Positions 7,421 to 12,448 of a stretch of 12,448 nt of DNA are shown one piece after another (the stretch's first letter is position 1; each line of letters begins with the position of its first letter). The notes under the pieces are model-generated. The model was not told the DNA's origin. It worked only from the letters and a program-made list of their open reading frames with translations, and ran no database searches. Both the position numbers and the translations under genes were made by a program. Source of the stretch: an uncultured Actinomycetes bacterium (GTDB lineage Bacteria > Actinomycetota > Acidimicrobiia > Acidimicrobiales > Acidimicrobilacustridaceae); the NCBI GenBank assembly GCA_945957335.1, contig CAMFLJ010000088.1, forward strand, positions 1-12,448, read 5' to 3'.

Positions 7421-8182
7421 ATGGCCACCACACCCCGAACCCGGAAACCCCCGATGGACCGCACCCGGAGGGCGGCGCTCTACGCCGGCCTCTTCTACAT
7501 CGGCACCTTCGTCTTCTCGATCCCCGCACTGGCGCTCTACGACGGCATCGTCAACGACCCCAACTTCGTCCTCGGCGCCGGGCACGGAGGTGGAGTGCTG
7601 TGGGGCGGACTCATCGAGGTCCTCACCGGCCTCACGGGGATCGGCACCGCCGTCGCCGTGTACCCCGTGATCAAGCGCTACGGCCCGAGCCGGGCCCAGG
7701 GCTTCATCGCCAGCCGCACCCTCGAGGCTGCCGTCATCTTCGTCGGCGTCCTCAGCGTCCTCACCGTCTACACGATGCGACAGGACTTCACGGCCGGCGC
7801 CGACGCCGCCAGCGTGACCACCACGGCGAACGCGCTCGTCGCGCTGAAGAACTGGAGCTTCCTGTTGGGCCCCGGTGTCATGCCGGCGATCAACGCCCTC
7901 TGCTTCGCCACGATCCTCTACACGACCCGGCTCGTCCCCCGGATCATCCCCACCATCGGGCTCATCGGCGCACCGCTGCTGGTGCTCTCCTCCGTCGTCA
8001 CCCTGTTCGGCGGCTGGGCGCAGGTGTCGTCGACGGCGACGCTCTTCGCCCTCCCCATCGCCGCCTGGGAGCTCTCCGTCGGGATCTACATGCTGGTCAA
8101 GGGCTTCCGCACCCCGTCGGTCGCGACGACCACGCCCGGGGTCCCGGCCGACCCGGGCGTCACCGCCCTGGTCGAGGCCTGA
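7421..8182 (+). CDS. DUF4386-family membrane protein
   Basis: A 253-aa integral membrane protein with six clear hydrophobic segments: about 20-45 (ALYAGLFYIGTFVFSIPAL), 58-85 (VLWGGLIEVLTGLTGIG), 100-122, 145-172 (NWSFLLGPGVMPAINALCF), 178-202 and 208-232. A basic N-terminus and a low-complexity C-terminal tail flank them. The RRAALYAGLFYI opening and the GLxEVLTGLTGIGTAVAVYPV and LLGPGV blocks fit DUF4386, a family of unknown biochemical function often found next to transcription regulators. Start ATG 7421 follows a GGAAGGGAC ribosome site and lies two bases after the preceding stop, so it is coupled to the small protein and probably controlled by the LAL regulator. It ends upstream of a strong palindromic terminator. 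Confidence 0.85.
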   Translation: MATTPRTRKPPMDRTRRAALYAGLFYIGTFVFSIPALALYDGIVNDPNFVLGAGHGGGVLWGGLIEVLTGLTGIGTAVAVYPVIKRYGPSRAQGFIASRTLEAAVIFVGVLSVLTVYTMRQDFTAGADAASVTTTANALVALKNWSFLLGPGVMPAINALCFATILYTTRLVPRIIPTIGLIGAPLLVLSSVVTLFGGWAQVSSTATLFALPIAAWELSVGIYMLVKGFRTPSVATTTPGVPADPGVTALVEA

Positions 8183-8274
8183 GCCGCCTGGTTGGTGGGC
8201 GACAGCTACGGAGCATCGGCTCGCCCGGGCGGCTGGTGACCGGCGCTGGTGGACGCCGGGCCGACCGCGACGAC

Positions 8275-8304
8275 AGGAGGGGCCCACCGCGGTGGGCCCC
8301 TCCT
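8275..8304. terminator. 30-bp perfect palindrome, bidirectional terminator
   Basis: AGGAGGGGCCCACCG (8275-8289) is followed directly by its exact reverse complement (8290-8304), giving a GC-rich hairpin with a 13-bp stem and 4-base loop. It lies between the convergent DUF4386 gene (stop 8182) and alpha/beta hydrolase gene (stop 8354), so it can end transcripts from both sides. The rest of 8183-8353 shows nothing else of note. Confidence 0.8.
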
Positions 8305-8353
8305 CCCGCGTCGGGATGGCGGCGAGCGGAGGCGTCGCCGCGCTCGCCCTCCG

Positions 8354-9247
8354 CTACCGCGCCCGGGCGATGTTGGCCGCGATGGCGTCCCACAGGACCG
8401 GCCACAGCGGCCCGGGCCGGTCGTGACCCATGTCGGTGACGATGACGAGCTCGGCGTCGGGGATCACCTCGGCCGTCCGCTGGCCGCCGCTGGGCGTGAT
8501 CAAGGTGTCGTCGGTTCCGTGGATCACCAGTGTCGGGACGTCGAGCTCCGCGAGGTCCTCCTCCAGCGAGCCGGTCGCGAGGAGGGCCGCCAGCTGACGG
8601 ACGGTTCCTCCGGGGCACAGCCCCCGGTCGTAGCTGGCCGCGGCCAGGGCGGCGACCACCGGCTCGTCGAAGTACCTCCTCGACGACCACACCCGGCTGC
8701 TGGCGACGGTGTCGGCGATGTAGGTGTCCCTGTCGGGCGAGGCCGGCTTCATGAGCGCAGCGAAGGCTTCCGGAGTCGACTGCCCCACGTCGGGCGATCC
8801 GGTCGACGACATCATCGACGTCAACGTGGCGACCTGCTCCGGATGGCGGATCGCGACGAGTTGGGCGACCATGCCGCCCATCGACGCGCCGACGACGTGG
8901 ACCCGGTCGTGGCCGAGCACGCTGGCGAGACCGGCGGCGTCGTCGGCGAGGTCTGCGAGCCGGTAGGGGGCGAGGCGCCGAACGGTCTCGAGGTCACCGC
9001 TGGATGCCGCCCCGATCAGCTCACCTAGGTCGAGTTGGTGCTCTTCCAGCTTCGTGGACAAGCCGGTGTCCCGGTTGTCGAAGCGGATCACGAGCAGCCC
9101 TCGCCGAGCGAGGCCCTCGCAGAAGCCGGTGTCCCAGGAGATCAGCTGCGCGCCGAACCCGGCGATCAGCAGGACCGCAGGATCAGCTGGGTCGCCGAAC
9201 GTCTCGTACTCGAGGGTGATCCCACCCGGGACAGCCACCTGCGACAT
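8354..9247 (-). CDS. Alpha/beta-fold hydrolase
   Basis: A 297-aa serine hydrolase with a complete catalytic set: oxyanion segment LLIAGFGAQ (26-34), nucleophile elbow GASMGG with Ser122, acid Asp246 in HGTDDTLI, and His275 in DMGH. The DNRDTGLST block (57-65) is typical of a bacterial group that includes RdmC-like methylesterases and is widely annotated only as alpha/beta hydrolase; the cap domain spans about 150-225. It has no signal peptide, so it should be cytoplasmic. The substrate cannot be read from sequence; ester or lactone hydrolysis is the family expectation. The start at ATG 9247 has a GGAAGGACC ribosome site. It follows the CstR-like operon on the same strand, but a palindromic terminator intervenes, so it probably has its own promoter in 9248-9325, with read-through possible. 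Confidence 0.9.
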   Translation of the reverse strand: MSQVAVPGGITLEYETFGDPADPAVLLIAGFGAQLISWDTGFCEGLARRGLLVIRFDNRDTGLSTKLEEHQLDLGELIGAASSGDLETVRRLAPYRLADLADDAAGLASVLGHDRVHVVGASMGGMVAQLVAIRHPEQVATLTSMMSSTGSPDVGQSTPEAFAALMKPASPDRDTYIADTVASSRVWSSRRYFDEPVVAALAAASYDRGLCPGGTVRQLAALLATGSLEEDLAELDVPTLVIHGTDDTLITPSGGQRTAEVIPDAELVIVTDMGHDRPGPLWPVLWDAIAANIARAR

Positions 9248-9325
9248 CGAAGGTCCTTCCGGTTCGGCCGGGAACCTATCGGTGACACGGCCCTTCGCCT
9301 GCGGGAGATGCGGGTCGACCGCCCG

Positions 9326-9347
9326 GTGACCCCGCCGGCGGGGTCAC
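9326..9347 (-). terminator. 22-bp palindrome terminating the CstR-like operon
   Basis: GTGACCCCGCC (9326-9336) is followed directly by GGCGGGGTCAC (9337-9347), a perfect inverted repeat. It overlaps the stop codon of the CsoR-family gene (9344-9346) and precedes the hydrolase start by 79 bp. A terminator that includes the stop codon is compact but not rare. Confidence 0.65.
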
Positions 9348-9613
9348 GCGAGCTTGCGGAACATCTCCTCGACCGTCTCGAGTGGATATCCCTCGGCAGC
9401 GGCCCTCTCCGGGTTGGCGAGGCAGTAGGTCAGTCCCGCGCTCACGAGCTTGAAGCCGACCTGTTCGAGCGCCTTGTTGGCCGCGGACACCTGGGTGACG
9501 AGGTCGCGGCACTCGCGGCCCTCGTCGAGCATCCGTTCGATGCCCCTGACCTGCCCCTCGACGCGATGCAGCCGCGCCCGAAGGTCGGCGACGACAGCTT
9601 CGGGGAGTTCCAT
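9344..9613 (-). CDS. cstR: CsoR/RcnR-family repressor, CstR-like persulfide sensor
   Basis: An 89-aa all-helical DUF156-family repressor. The family block RLHRVEGQVRGIERMLDEGREC (14-35) is intact. Copper-sensing CsoR binds metal with Cys, His and Cys at relative positions 0, 25 and 29. Here these are Cys35, Gly60 and Cys64: both cysteines are kept and the histidine is lost, as in S. aureus CstR, where the two cysteines form di- to tetrasulfide links on exposure to persulfide and release DNA. I therefore infer a reactive sulfur sensor rather than a copper or nickel sensor. The ATG at 9613 lies 8 bp after the AhpD-like stop, with a GAAGG ribosome site at that stop. It is last in a three-gene operon headed by a matching operator, so autoregulation is likely. 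Family certain; ligand inferred. Confidence 0.9.
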   Translation of the reverse strand: MELPEAVVADLRARLHRVEGQVRGIERMLDEGRECRDLVTQVSAANKALEQVGFKLVSAGLTYCLANPERAAAEGYPLETVEEMFRKLA

Positions 9614-9621
9614 CGGGGCCT

Positions 9622-9981
9622 TCAGCCCGCGTCCGGAGCCGGGGCAGGCGCGAACTCGCGGAACGCTTCGAGGGCCCGAGGGGCCCAGACGCTGGCAGGC
9701 CCACCGTTCATCAGGAGGGCGACCCCCAGCGCCTCGGCGACCTCGGCCTCGGTGGCGCCGGCCGCAGCGGCCGCCCGGGCGTGATAGGCGACGCACCCGT
9801 CGCAGTGCTCGACGACACCGATGAGCAGCGCCATCAGCTCCTTGATCCGGGTGGGCAGAGCGCCTTCGGCCATCGCCGATCGGTGGAGCTCGGCGAAGCC
9901 CGCCCACGTCTCCGGGATGGCCTTGCGGAGGTCACGTGTGGGTTGACGCAGGTCATTGGCGACGTCGTGGAAGTGACCCAT
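9622..9981 (-). CDS. Carboxymuconolactone decarboxylase (AhpD-like) family protein
   Basis: A 119-aa all-helical protein of the CMD/AhpD family. The core is KELMALLIGVVEHCDGCVAYHARAA (47-71), with Glu58, the redox pair Cys60 and Cys63, and His67, which is the proton-relay and disulfide arrangement of AhpD. It then has the helix ATEAEVAEALGVALLMNGGPA. Members with this ExxCxxC-x3-H pattern act as thiol-disulfide reductants or alkylhydroperoxidases rather than true decarboxylases. The Ala/Pro-rich C-terminus is probably disordered. Start ATG 9981 has an AAGGA-type site upstream. The CstR-like regulator follows after 8 bp and the DUF2892 gene precedes by 20 bp, so all three are co-transcribed. 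In this context, reduction of protein persulfides or disulfides is a reasonable inference, but it is not shown by the sequence. Confidence 0.9.
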   Translation of the reverse strand: MGHFHDVANDLRQPTRDLRKAIPETWAGFAELHRSAMAEGALPTRIKELMALLIGVVEHCDGCVAYHARAAAAAGATEAEVAEALGVALLMNGGPASVWAPRALEAFREFAPAPAPDAG

Positions 9982-10001
9982 CGGACGTCCTTCCCTCGGA
10001 G

Positions 10002-10220
10002 TCAGGCGGGGGCTCCGCCGCGATGATCGGTGTGGAGGTGGGCCAGCGAGTAGAGGGGGCAGTAGGCGACCGCTGCCGTGCCCACCATCACCGCCGCCAG
10101 CACCACGAGCACCACGCCGAGCACCGAGGCGAAGCCGGCCAGAGCCGCACCGATGACCAGGAGCGGCGCGACCACGAACGCTCGGACGATGCGATCTGCG
10201 GTTCCCATGTTTCGAGTCAT
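10002..10220 (-). CDS. DUF2892 (YgaP-like transmembrane domain) protein
   Basis: A 72-aa small membrane protein. The N-terminal NMGTADRIVRA and the YCPLYSLAHL motif (53-62) are hallmarks of DUF2892, the membrane domain that in E. coli YgaP is fused to a rhodanese (sulfurtransferase). Two helices are predicted, about 13-31 and 33-53. Here the domain stands alone without a rhodanese, and the tail is histidine-rich (HLHTDHRGG). DUF2892 proteins often accompany sulfide and persulfide detoxification genes. It is the first gene of the operon. The start at ATG 10220 is well supported by a GAGGAG ribosome site 7 bases upstream. A CsoR-family operator lies about 72 bp upstream. Confidence 0.9.
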   Translation of the reverse strand: MTRNMGTADRIVRAFVVAPLLVIGAALAGFASVLGVVLVVLAAVMVGTAAVAYCPLYSLAHLHTDHRGGAPA

Positions 10221-10291
10221 CTCACACTCCTCGATCGGCTGATGGTGCTCACGATCGCTCCACGGAGGAGGCCGGAACAGAGGCGAAGGTC

Positions 10292-10307
10292 ATACCCCCA
10301 GGGGTAT
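10292..10307. promoter_or_regulatory. CsoR/CstR-family operator
   Basis: ATACCCC (10292-10298), CA, GGGGTAT (10301-10307) is a perfect 7-bp inverted repeat with a GC core and TA-rich edges, the well-known form of operators bound by CsoR and CstR tetramers. It sits in the 119-bp gap before the DUF2892 gene, whose operon encodes a CsoR-family repressor, so the match between site and protein is internally consistent. The region also holds the operon promoter, but I could not place convincing -35 and -10 hexamers. Confidence 0.8.
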
Positions 10308-10339
10308 CCATCAGCGGCTCGAGGCCCGCCTGCCTTCCC

Positions 10340-10915
10340 TCAGTGCTCGGGCGGCACCATCACAAGGGATTGCCGCCAGAGGTCGACGGGCTGGCCGTCG
10401 CGGCCCCGCAGGCGCTGGGTGACCATCGCAGATCGCCGGAGCATCGTCGCCAGGCTGACCAGCAGGACGAACAGGAGCGGCAACTCGGCGAGCAGAGCGG
10501 AGAAGATCGCAGTCGTCTGGTCGGGGGTCCCCCACGAGAGGCTCAGGTCGAACCACATGTCGCAGACGACGAGCGTCGCCGTCACCGTCAGAGCCACCAG
10601 CGCGAGCTGGCGGCGCCGCCACACCGTCCATGCGCTCAGGGCCAGGGCGGCGATCAGTGCGACGTCGAATCCGACCCACGCGGTGCGCCAGGCGCCGACG
10701 GACGTGGTCATCGGCAAGGAGGCGGAGAGCAGGACGACCCACGGCACGAGGACGATCGCGCCGAACACCGTCACGCCCAGCACCAGGATCCGCCGGCGAG
10801 GCACCCGCGCCGCCGGGCTCGGACGAGCGACGAGCCGGTCCAGCTCGCGCCTCACCCGATCCTGCTCCTGACGGCTCCAGGCCCTGATCTCGCCCGCGTC
10901 GGGTCCAGTGATCAT
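10340..10915 (-). CDS. Hypothetical four-helix membrane protein
   Basis: A 191-aa protein from ATG 10915 that I cannot assign. An acidic/basic amphipathic N-terminus (EIRAWSRQEQDRVRRELDRL) is followed by four hydrophobic helices: ILVLGVTVFGAIVLVPWVVL, a WVGFDVALIAALALSAWTVW segment, LVALTVTATLVVCDMWFDLS, and a LLAELPLLFVLLVSLATML segment. The acid-containing CDMWFDLS in helix 3 is the only striking polar feature. It may start instead at GTG 10954, only 7 bp after the thioredoxin-like stop, adding 13 residues; neither start has a good ribosome site. It is the last gene on the arsenic-operon strand and could be co-transcribed with it. I see no clear terminator between its stop and the CsoR-type operator. 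Confidence 0.7.
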   Translation of the reverse strand: MITGPDAGEIRAWSRQEQDRVRRELDRLVARPSPAARVPRRRILVLGVTVFGAIVLVPWVVLLSASLPMTTSVGAWRTAWVGFDVALIAALALSAWTVWRRRQLALVALTVTATLVVCDMWFDLSLSWGTPDQTTAIFSALLAELPLLFVLLVSLATMLRRSAMVTQRLRGRDGQPVDLWRQSLVMVPPEH

Positions 10916-10961
10916 GCGGGAAGTCTCGTCCCTGACGGGCCACGCCCGGTCCACCGGTGCG

Positions 10962-11201
10962 TCACGTCGAGGACCGGATGAGCCGCTGGAGCTGCTCCGG
11001 CGTGGGGACGCGTCCGGACACGACCACCTCGTCGTCGACGACGAGCGCCGGGGTGCTCATGACGCCCCAGGCCACGATCTCGCCCTCGTCGGTGACGCGA
11101 TCGATCTCTGCGTCCTCGCCCATCTCGGCGAGCGCCTGTCGGGTGTTGGCCTCGAGGTTTCTGCAGTTGACGCAACCGCTCCCGAGGATCTTGACGTCCA
11201 T
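10962..11201 (-). CDS. Small thioredoxin-like redox-active disulfide protein
   Basis: A 79-aa thioredoxin-fold protein. The active site CVNC (Cys10-Cys13) lies at the end of the first strand (MDVKILGSGC), and the cis-proline follows in MSTPALVVDD (Pro51). This matches the short 'redox-active disulfide protein 2' type of thioredoxin relatives, which lack the N-terminal helix of full thioredoxin (about 105 aa). These are often encoded beside DUF318 permeases and ArsR regulators. The ATG at 11201 has an excellent AAAGGAG ribosome site, part of which overlaps the permease stop region; the gap to the permease is 13 bp. Likely role, by context: supplying electrons or thiols to the permease or its metalloid substrate. 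It has no signal peptide. Confidence 0.88.
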   Translation of the reverse strand: MDVKILGSGCVNCRNLEANTRQALAEMGEDAEIDRVTDEGEIVAWGVMSTPALVVDDEVVVSGRVPTPEQLQRLIRSST

Positions 11202-11214
11202 GAGCTGGCTCCTT

Positions 11215-12258
11215 TCAGAGGACGACGTTGAACAGGTAGCCGATGGCGATGATGGAGGTGGCGACGACAGCGACGAAGGTGGCGATCAGGCGGGGCTTCA
11301 GCACGCGTCGCAGCAGGATCATCTCCGGGAGGGAGAGGGCGACCACCGCCATCATGAACGCGAGGACCGTCCCTATCGGGAGGCCCTTGGAGTGGAGTGC
11401 TTCCACCAGCGGGAGCACTCCGGCGGCGTTCGAGTAGAGGGGCACCCCGAGGCCGACCGCGATCGGCACCCCGAACGGGCCGGTCGCGTGGGTGGCGAAC
11501 CAGTCGGCAGGCACCCAACCGTGGATGATCGCTCCGAGCCCGACACCCACGAGGAGGTAGGGCCAGATCTTGCGGAGGATCGTGGCGACCTCCTCGCGCC
11601 CCATCTGCAGCCGGTCGTCCCAGCTCAGGCCCTTCGACGGGTCGATGAGCTTCCCCCGGAGCCGGGTCTCGAAGACGAACGGCTCGACCCAACGCTCGAG
11701 GTGCAACCGACCGAGCACGTAGCCCGCCACGGAGGCGATGACCAGGCCGGCACCGATGTAGAGCAGCGTGATCTGCCACCCGAACAGGCCCCAGAGCATG
11801 ACGATCGCGACCTCGTTCACGAGCGGCGACGCGATCAGGAAGCTGAGGGTCACCCCGAGAGGAACCCCTGCCGCGACGAAGCCGATGAACGCAGGGACGG
11901 CGGAGCACGAACAGAACGGCGTCACGACGCCGAGCCCGGCTGCGGCGACATTTCCCACGCCTTCCCGCCGCCCGCCGAGGAGGGCCCGGGTGCGCTCCAC
12001 GCTCATGAAGCTCCGCAGCACCGTGACCACGAAGATGATCCCGGTCAGGAGCAGGACGATCTTCGTGGTGTCGTAGGCGAAGAACAGCATCGAGTCGCCG
12101 ACGCGGGCGTCGAGGTCGAGGCCTACGACATCGCCGAGCAGCCACTCCCAGAAGGGCTGGTTGAGCTCGTAGAGCACGACCCAGATGGCGGCGGCGGCTG
12201 CAACGCCGACCCAGCGGCGAACGGCCGGATGCGGATGGGAGAGGACCGGCGCGGTCAT
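11215..12258 (-). CDS. ArsP/DUF318-family permease
   Basis: A 347-aa integral membrane protein with about eight helices in two related halves, typical of the DUF318 (UPF0718) permease family that includes the organoarsenical exporter ArsP. Family motifs: TPFCSCSAVP (113-122, with Cys116 and Cys118 at the membrane), SPLVNEVA (144-151), GVPLYSNAAG (271-280) and SLPEMILLRRVLKPRL (309-324). A soluble loop spans about 185-228. The ATG start at 12258 overlaps the stop of the ArsR gene by 4 bp, so translation is coupled. The downstream thioredoxin-like gene is 13 bp away. Export of trivalent arsenicals is the best inference from the ArsR partner with a CVCEL site; other soft-metal substrates remain possible for this family. 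Confidence 0.9.
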   Translation of the reverse strand: MTAPVLSHPHPAVRRWVGVAAAAAIWVVLYELNQPFWEWLLGDVVGLDLDARVGDSMLFFAYDTTKIVLLLTGIIFVVTVLRSFMSVERTRALLGGRREGVGNVAAAGLGVVTPFCSCSAVPAFIGFVAAGVPLGVTLSFLIASPLVNEVAIVMLWGLFGWQITLLYIGAGLVIASVAGYVLGRLHLERWVEPFVFETRLRGKLIDPSKGLSWDDRLQMGREEVATILRKIWPYLLVGVGLGAIIHGWVPADWFATHATGPFGVPIAVGLGVPLYSNAAGVLPLVEALHSKGLPIGTVLAFMMAVVALSLPEMILLRRVLKPRLIATFVAVVATSIIAIGYLFNVVL

Positions 12259-12448
12259 GGCACTTCCTTCGCGGGCCGGGGAACCGAAGCCGCCAGCTCG
12301 TCGACAGCGGTCTCGCTCAGCGAGTAGTCGATCCAACGGCCCCGCCTCGTCGCCGTGACGAGCCCGGCGTCACGCAGCACGTTGAGGTGGTGGGACATGA
12401 GTGGTCCAGCAAGCCCGGTGCGACCACGGAGCTCGCACACACACGTTG
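12255..12448 (-). CDS. arsR: ArsR-family metalloregulator (partial, 5' end outside window)
   Basis: The last 63 residues of an ArsR/SmtB winged-helix repressor; the start lies beyond the right edge. The first complete codons read T-C-V-C-E-L, the As(III)/Sb(III)-binding CVCEL motif at the start of the alpha-3 helix known from E. coli ArsR (ELCVCDL). It is followed by the recognition helix LMSHHLNVLRDAGLV and the wing ATRRGRWIDYSLSE. The GTG at 12440 is in frame but falls inside the CVC motif, so it is not the true start. Repressors of this type leave the operator when arsenite or antimonite bridges the cysteines. The gene ends in a 4-bp overlap with the permease, so it should control permease and thioredoxin-like expression from an operator outside the window. 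Confidence 0.92.
   Translation of the reverse strand, partial: TCVCELRGRTGLAGPLMSHHLNVLRDAGLVTATRRGRWIDYSLSETAVDELAASVPRPAKEVP

Noticed and set aside
9344..9613. Copper-sensing CsoR
   Set aside because: The central ligand histidine is Gly60 and no copper transporter or chaperone gene is nearby; CstR type fits better.
10957..12327. 456-codon plus-strand open frame
   Set aside because: Antisense shadow of the thioredoxin-like and permease genes, with a composition rich in Glu, Asp, Arg and His and no motif.
12255..12440. GTG at 12440 as the start of a 61-aa regulator
   Set aside because: It falls inside the conserved CVC metal site; the frame continues to the window edge, so the gene is simply cut.
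1..12448. tRNA genes, CRISPR arrays, insertion sequences, attachment sites
   Set aside because: No cloverleaf-like sequence, no regularly spaced repeats, no transposase or integrase motif and no flanking direct repeats were seen by eye on either strand.

Overview
This is a very GC-rich bacterial window with strong third-position G/C bias, dense gene packing and GTG starts. A mycofactocin-type dehydrogenase, a LAL/MalT-type LuxR regulator and a DUF4386 protein point to an actinobacterium. Acidimicrobiia is my best guess, but that is inference from gene content only. I see no tRNA, rRNA, CRISPR array, insertion sequence or phage gene.

Layout. 1-1419 (+) is the ATPase part of an SNF2-family helicase whose 5' end lies outside the window. 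Facing it on the minus strand are a crotonase-fold enzyme (1460-2206), which I read as an ECI2-type delta3,delta2-enoyl-CoA isomerase, and an unassigned six-helix membrane protein (2248-3204). A hairpin terminator separates these from a mycofactocin-coupled short-chain dehydrogenase (3301-4110). A 286-bp divergent region (4111-4396) separates the dehydrogenase from a plus-strand unit: a 901-aa LAL regulator, a 78-aa conserved-looking small protein and a DUF4386 membrane protein (4397-8182). The gap behind the regulator carries four TCACCA/TGGTGA half-sites just upstream of a promoter-like sequence. That promoter would make the small protein's message leaderless. A 30-bp perfect palindrome ends this unit and the convergent alpha/beta hydrolase (8354-9247, minus).

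The right half is a thiol and metalloid stress region, all on the minus strand. A compact operon encodes a DUF2892 membrane protein, an AhpD-like CxxC protein and a CsoR-family repressor (10220 to 9344). It is preceded by a CsoR-family operator, ATACCCC-CA-GGGGTAT (10292-10307), and closed by a 22-bp palindrome overlapping the repressor stop codon. The repressor keeps the two cysteines (C35, C64) but has Gly60 where copper-sensing CsoR has its ligand histidine. This is the signature of persulfide-sensing CstR. The usual persulfide dioxygenase, rhodanese and quinone reductase are not in the window.

Further right is an arsenic-type operon: an ArsR repressor with a CVCEL metalloid site (partial), an ArsP/DUF318 permease overlapping it by 4 bp, a small CxxC thioredoxin-like protein and a four-helix membrane protein. 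The most interesting points are the minimal CstR operon with its operator, and the regulator/small-protein/DUF4386 module with its half-site array.
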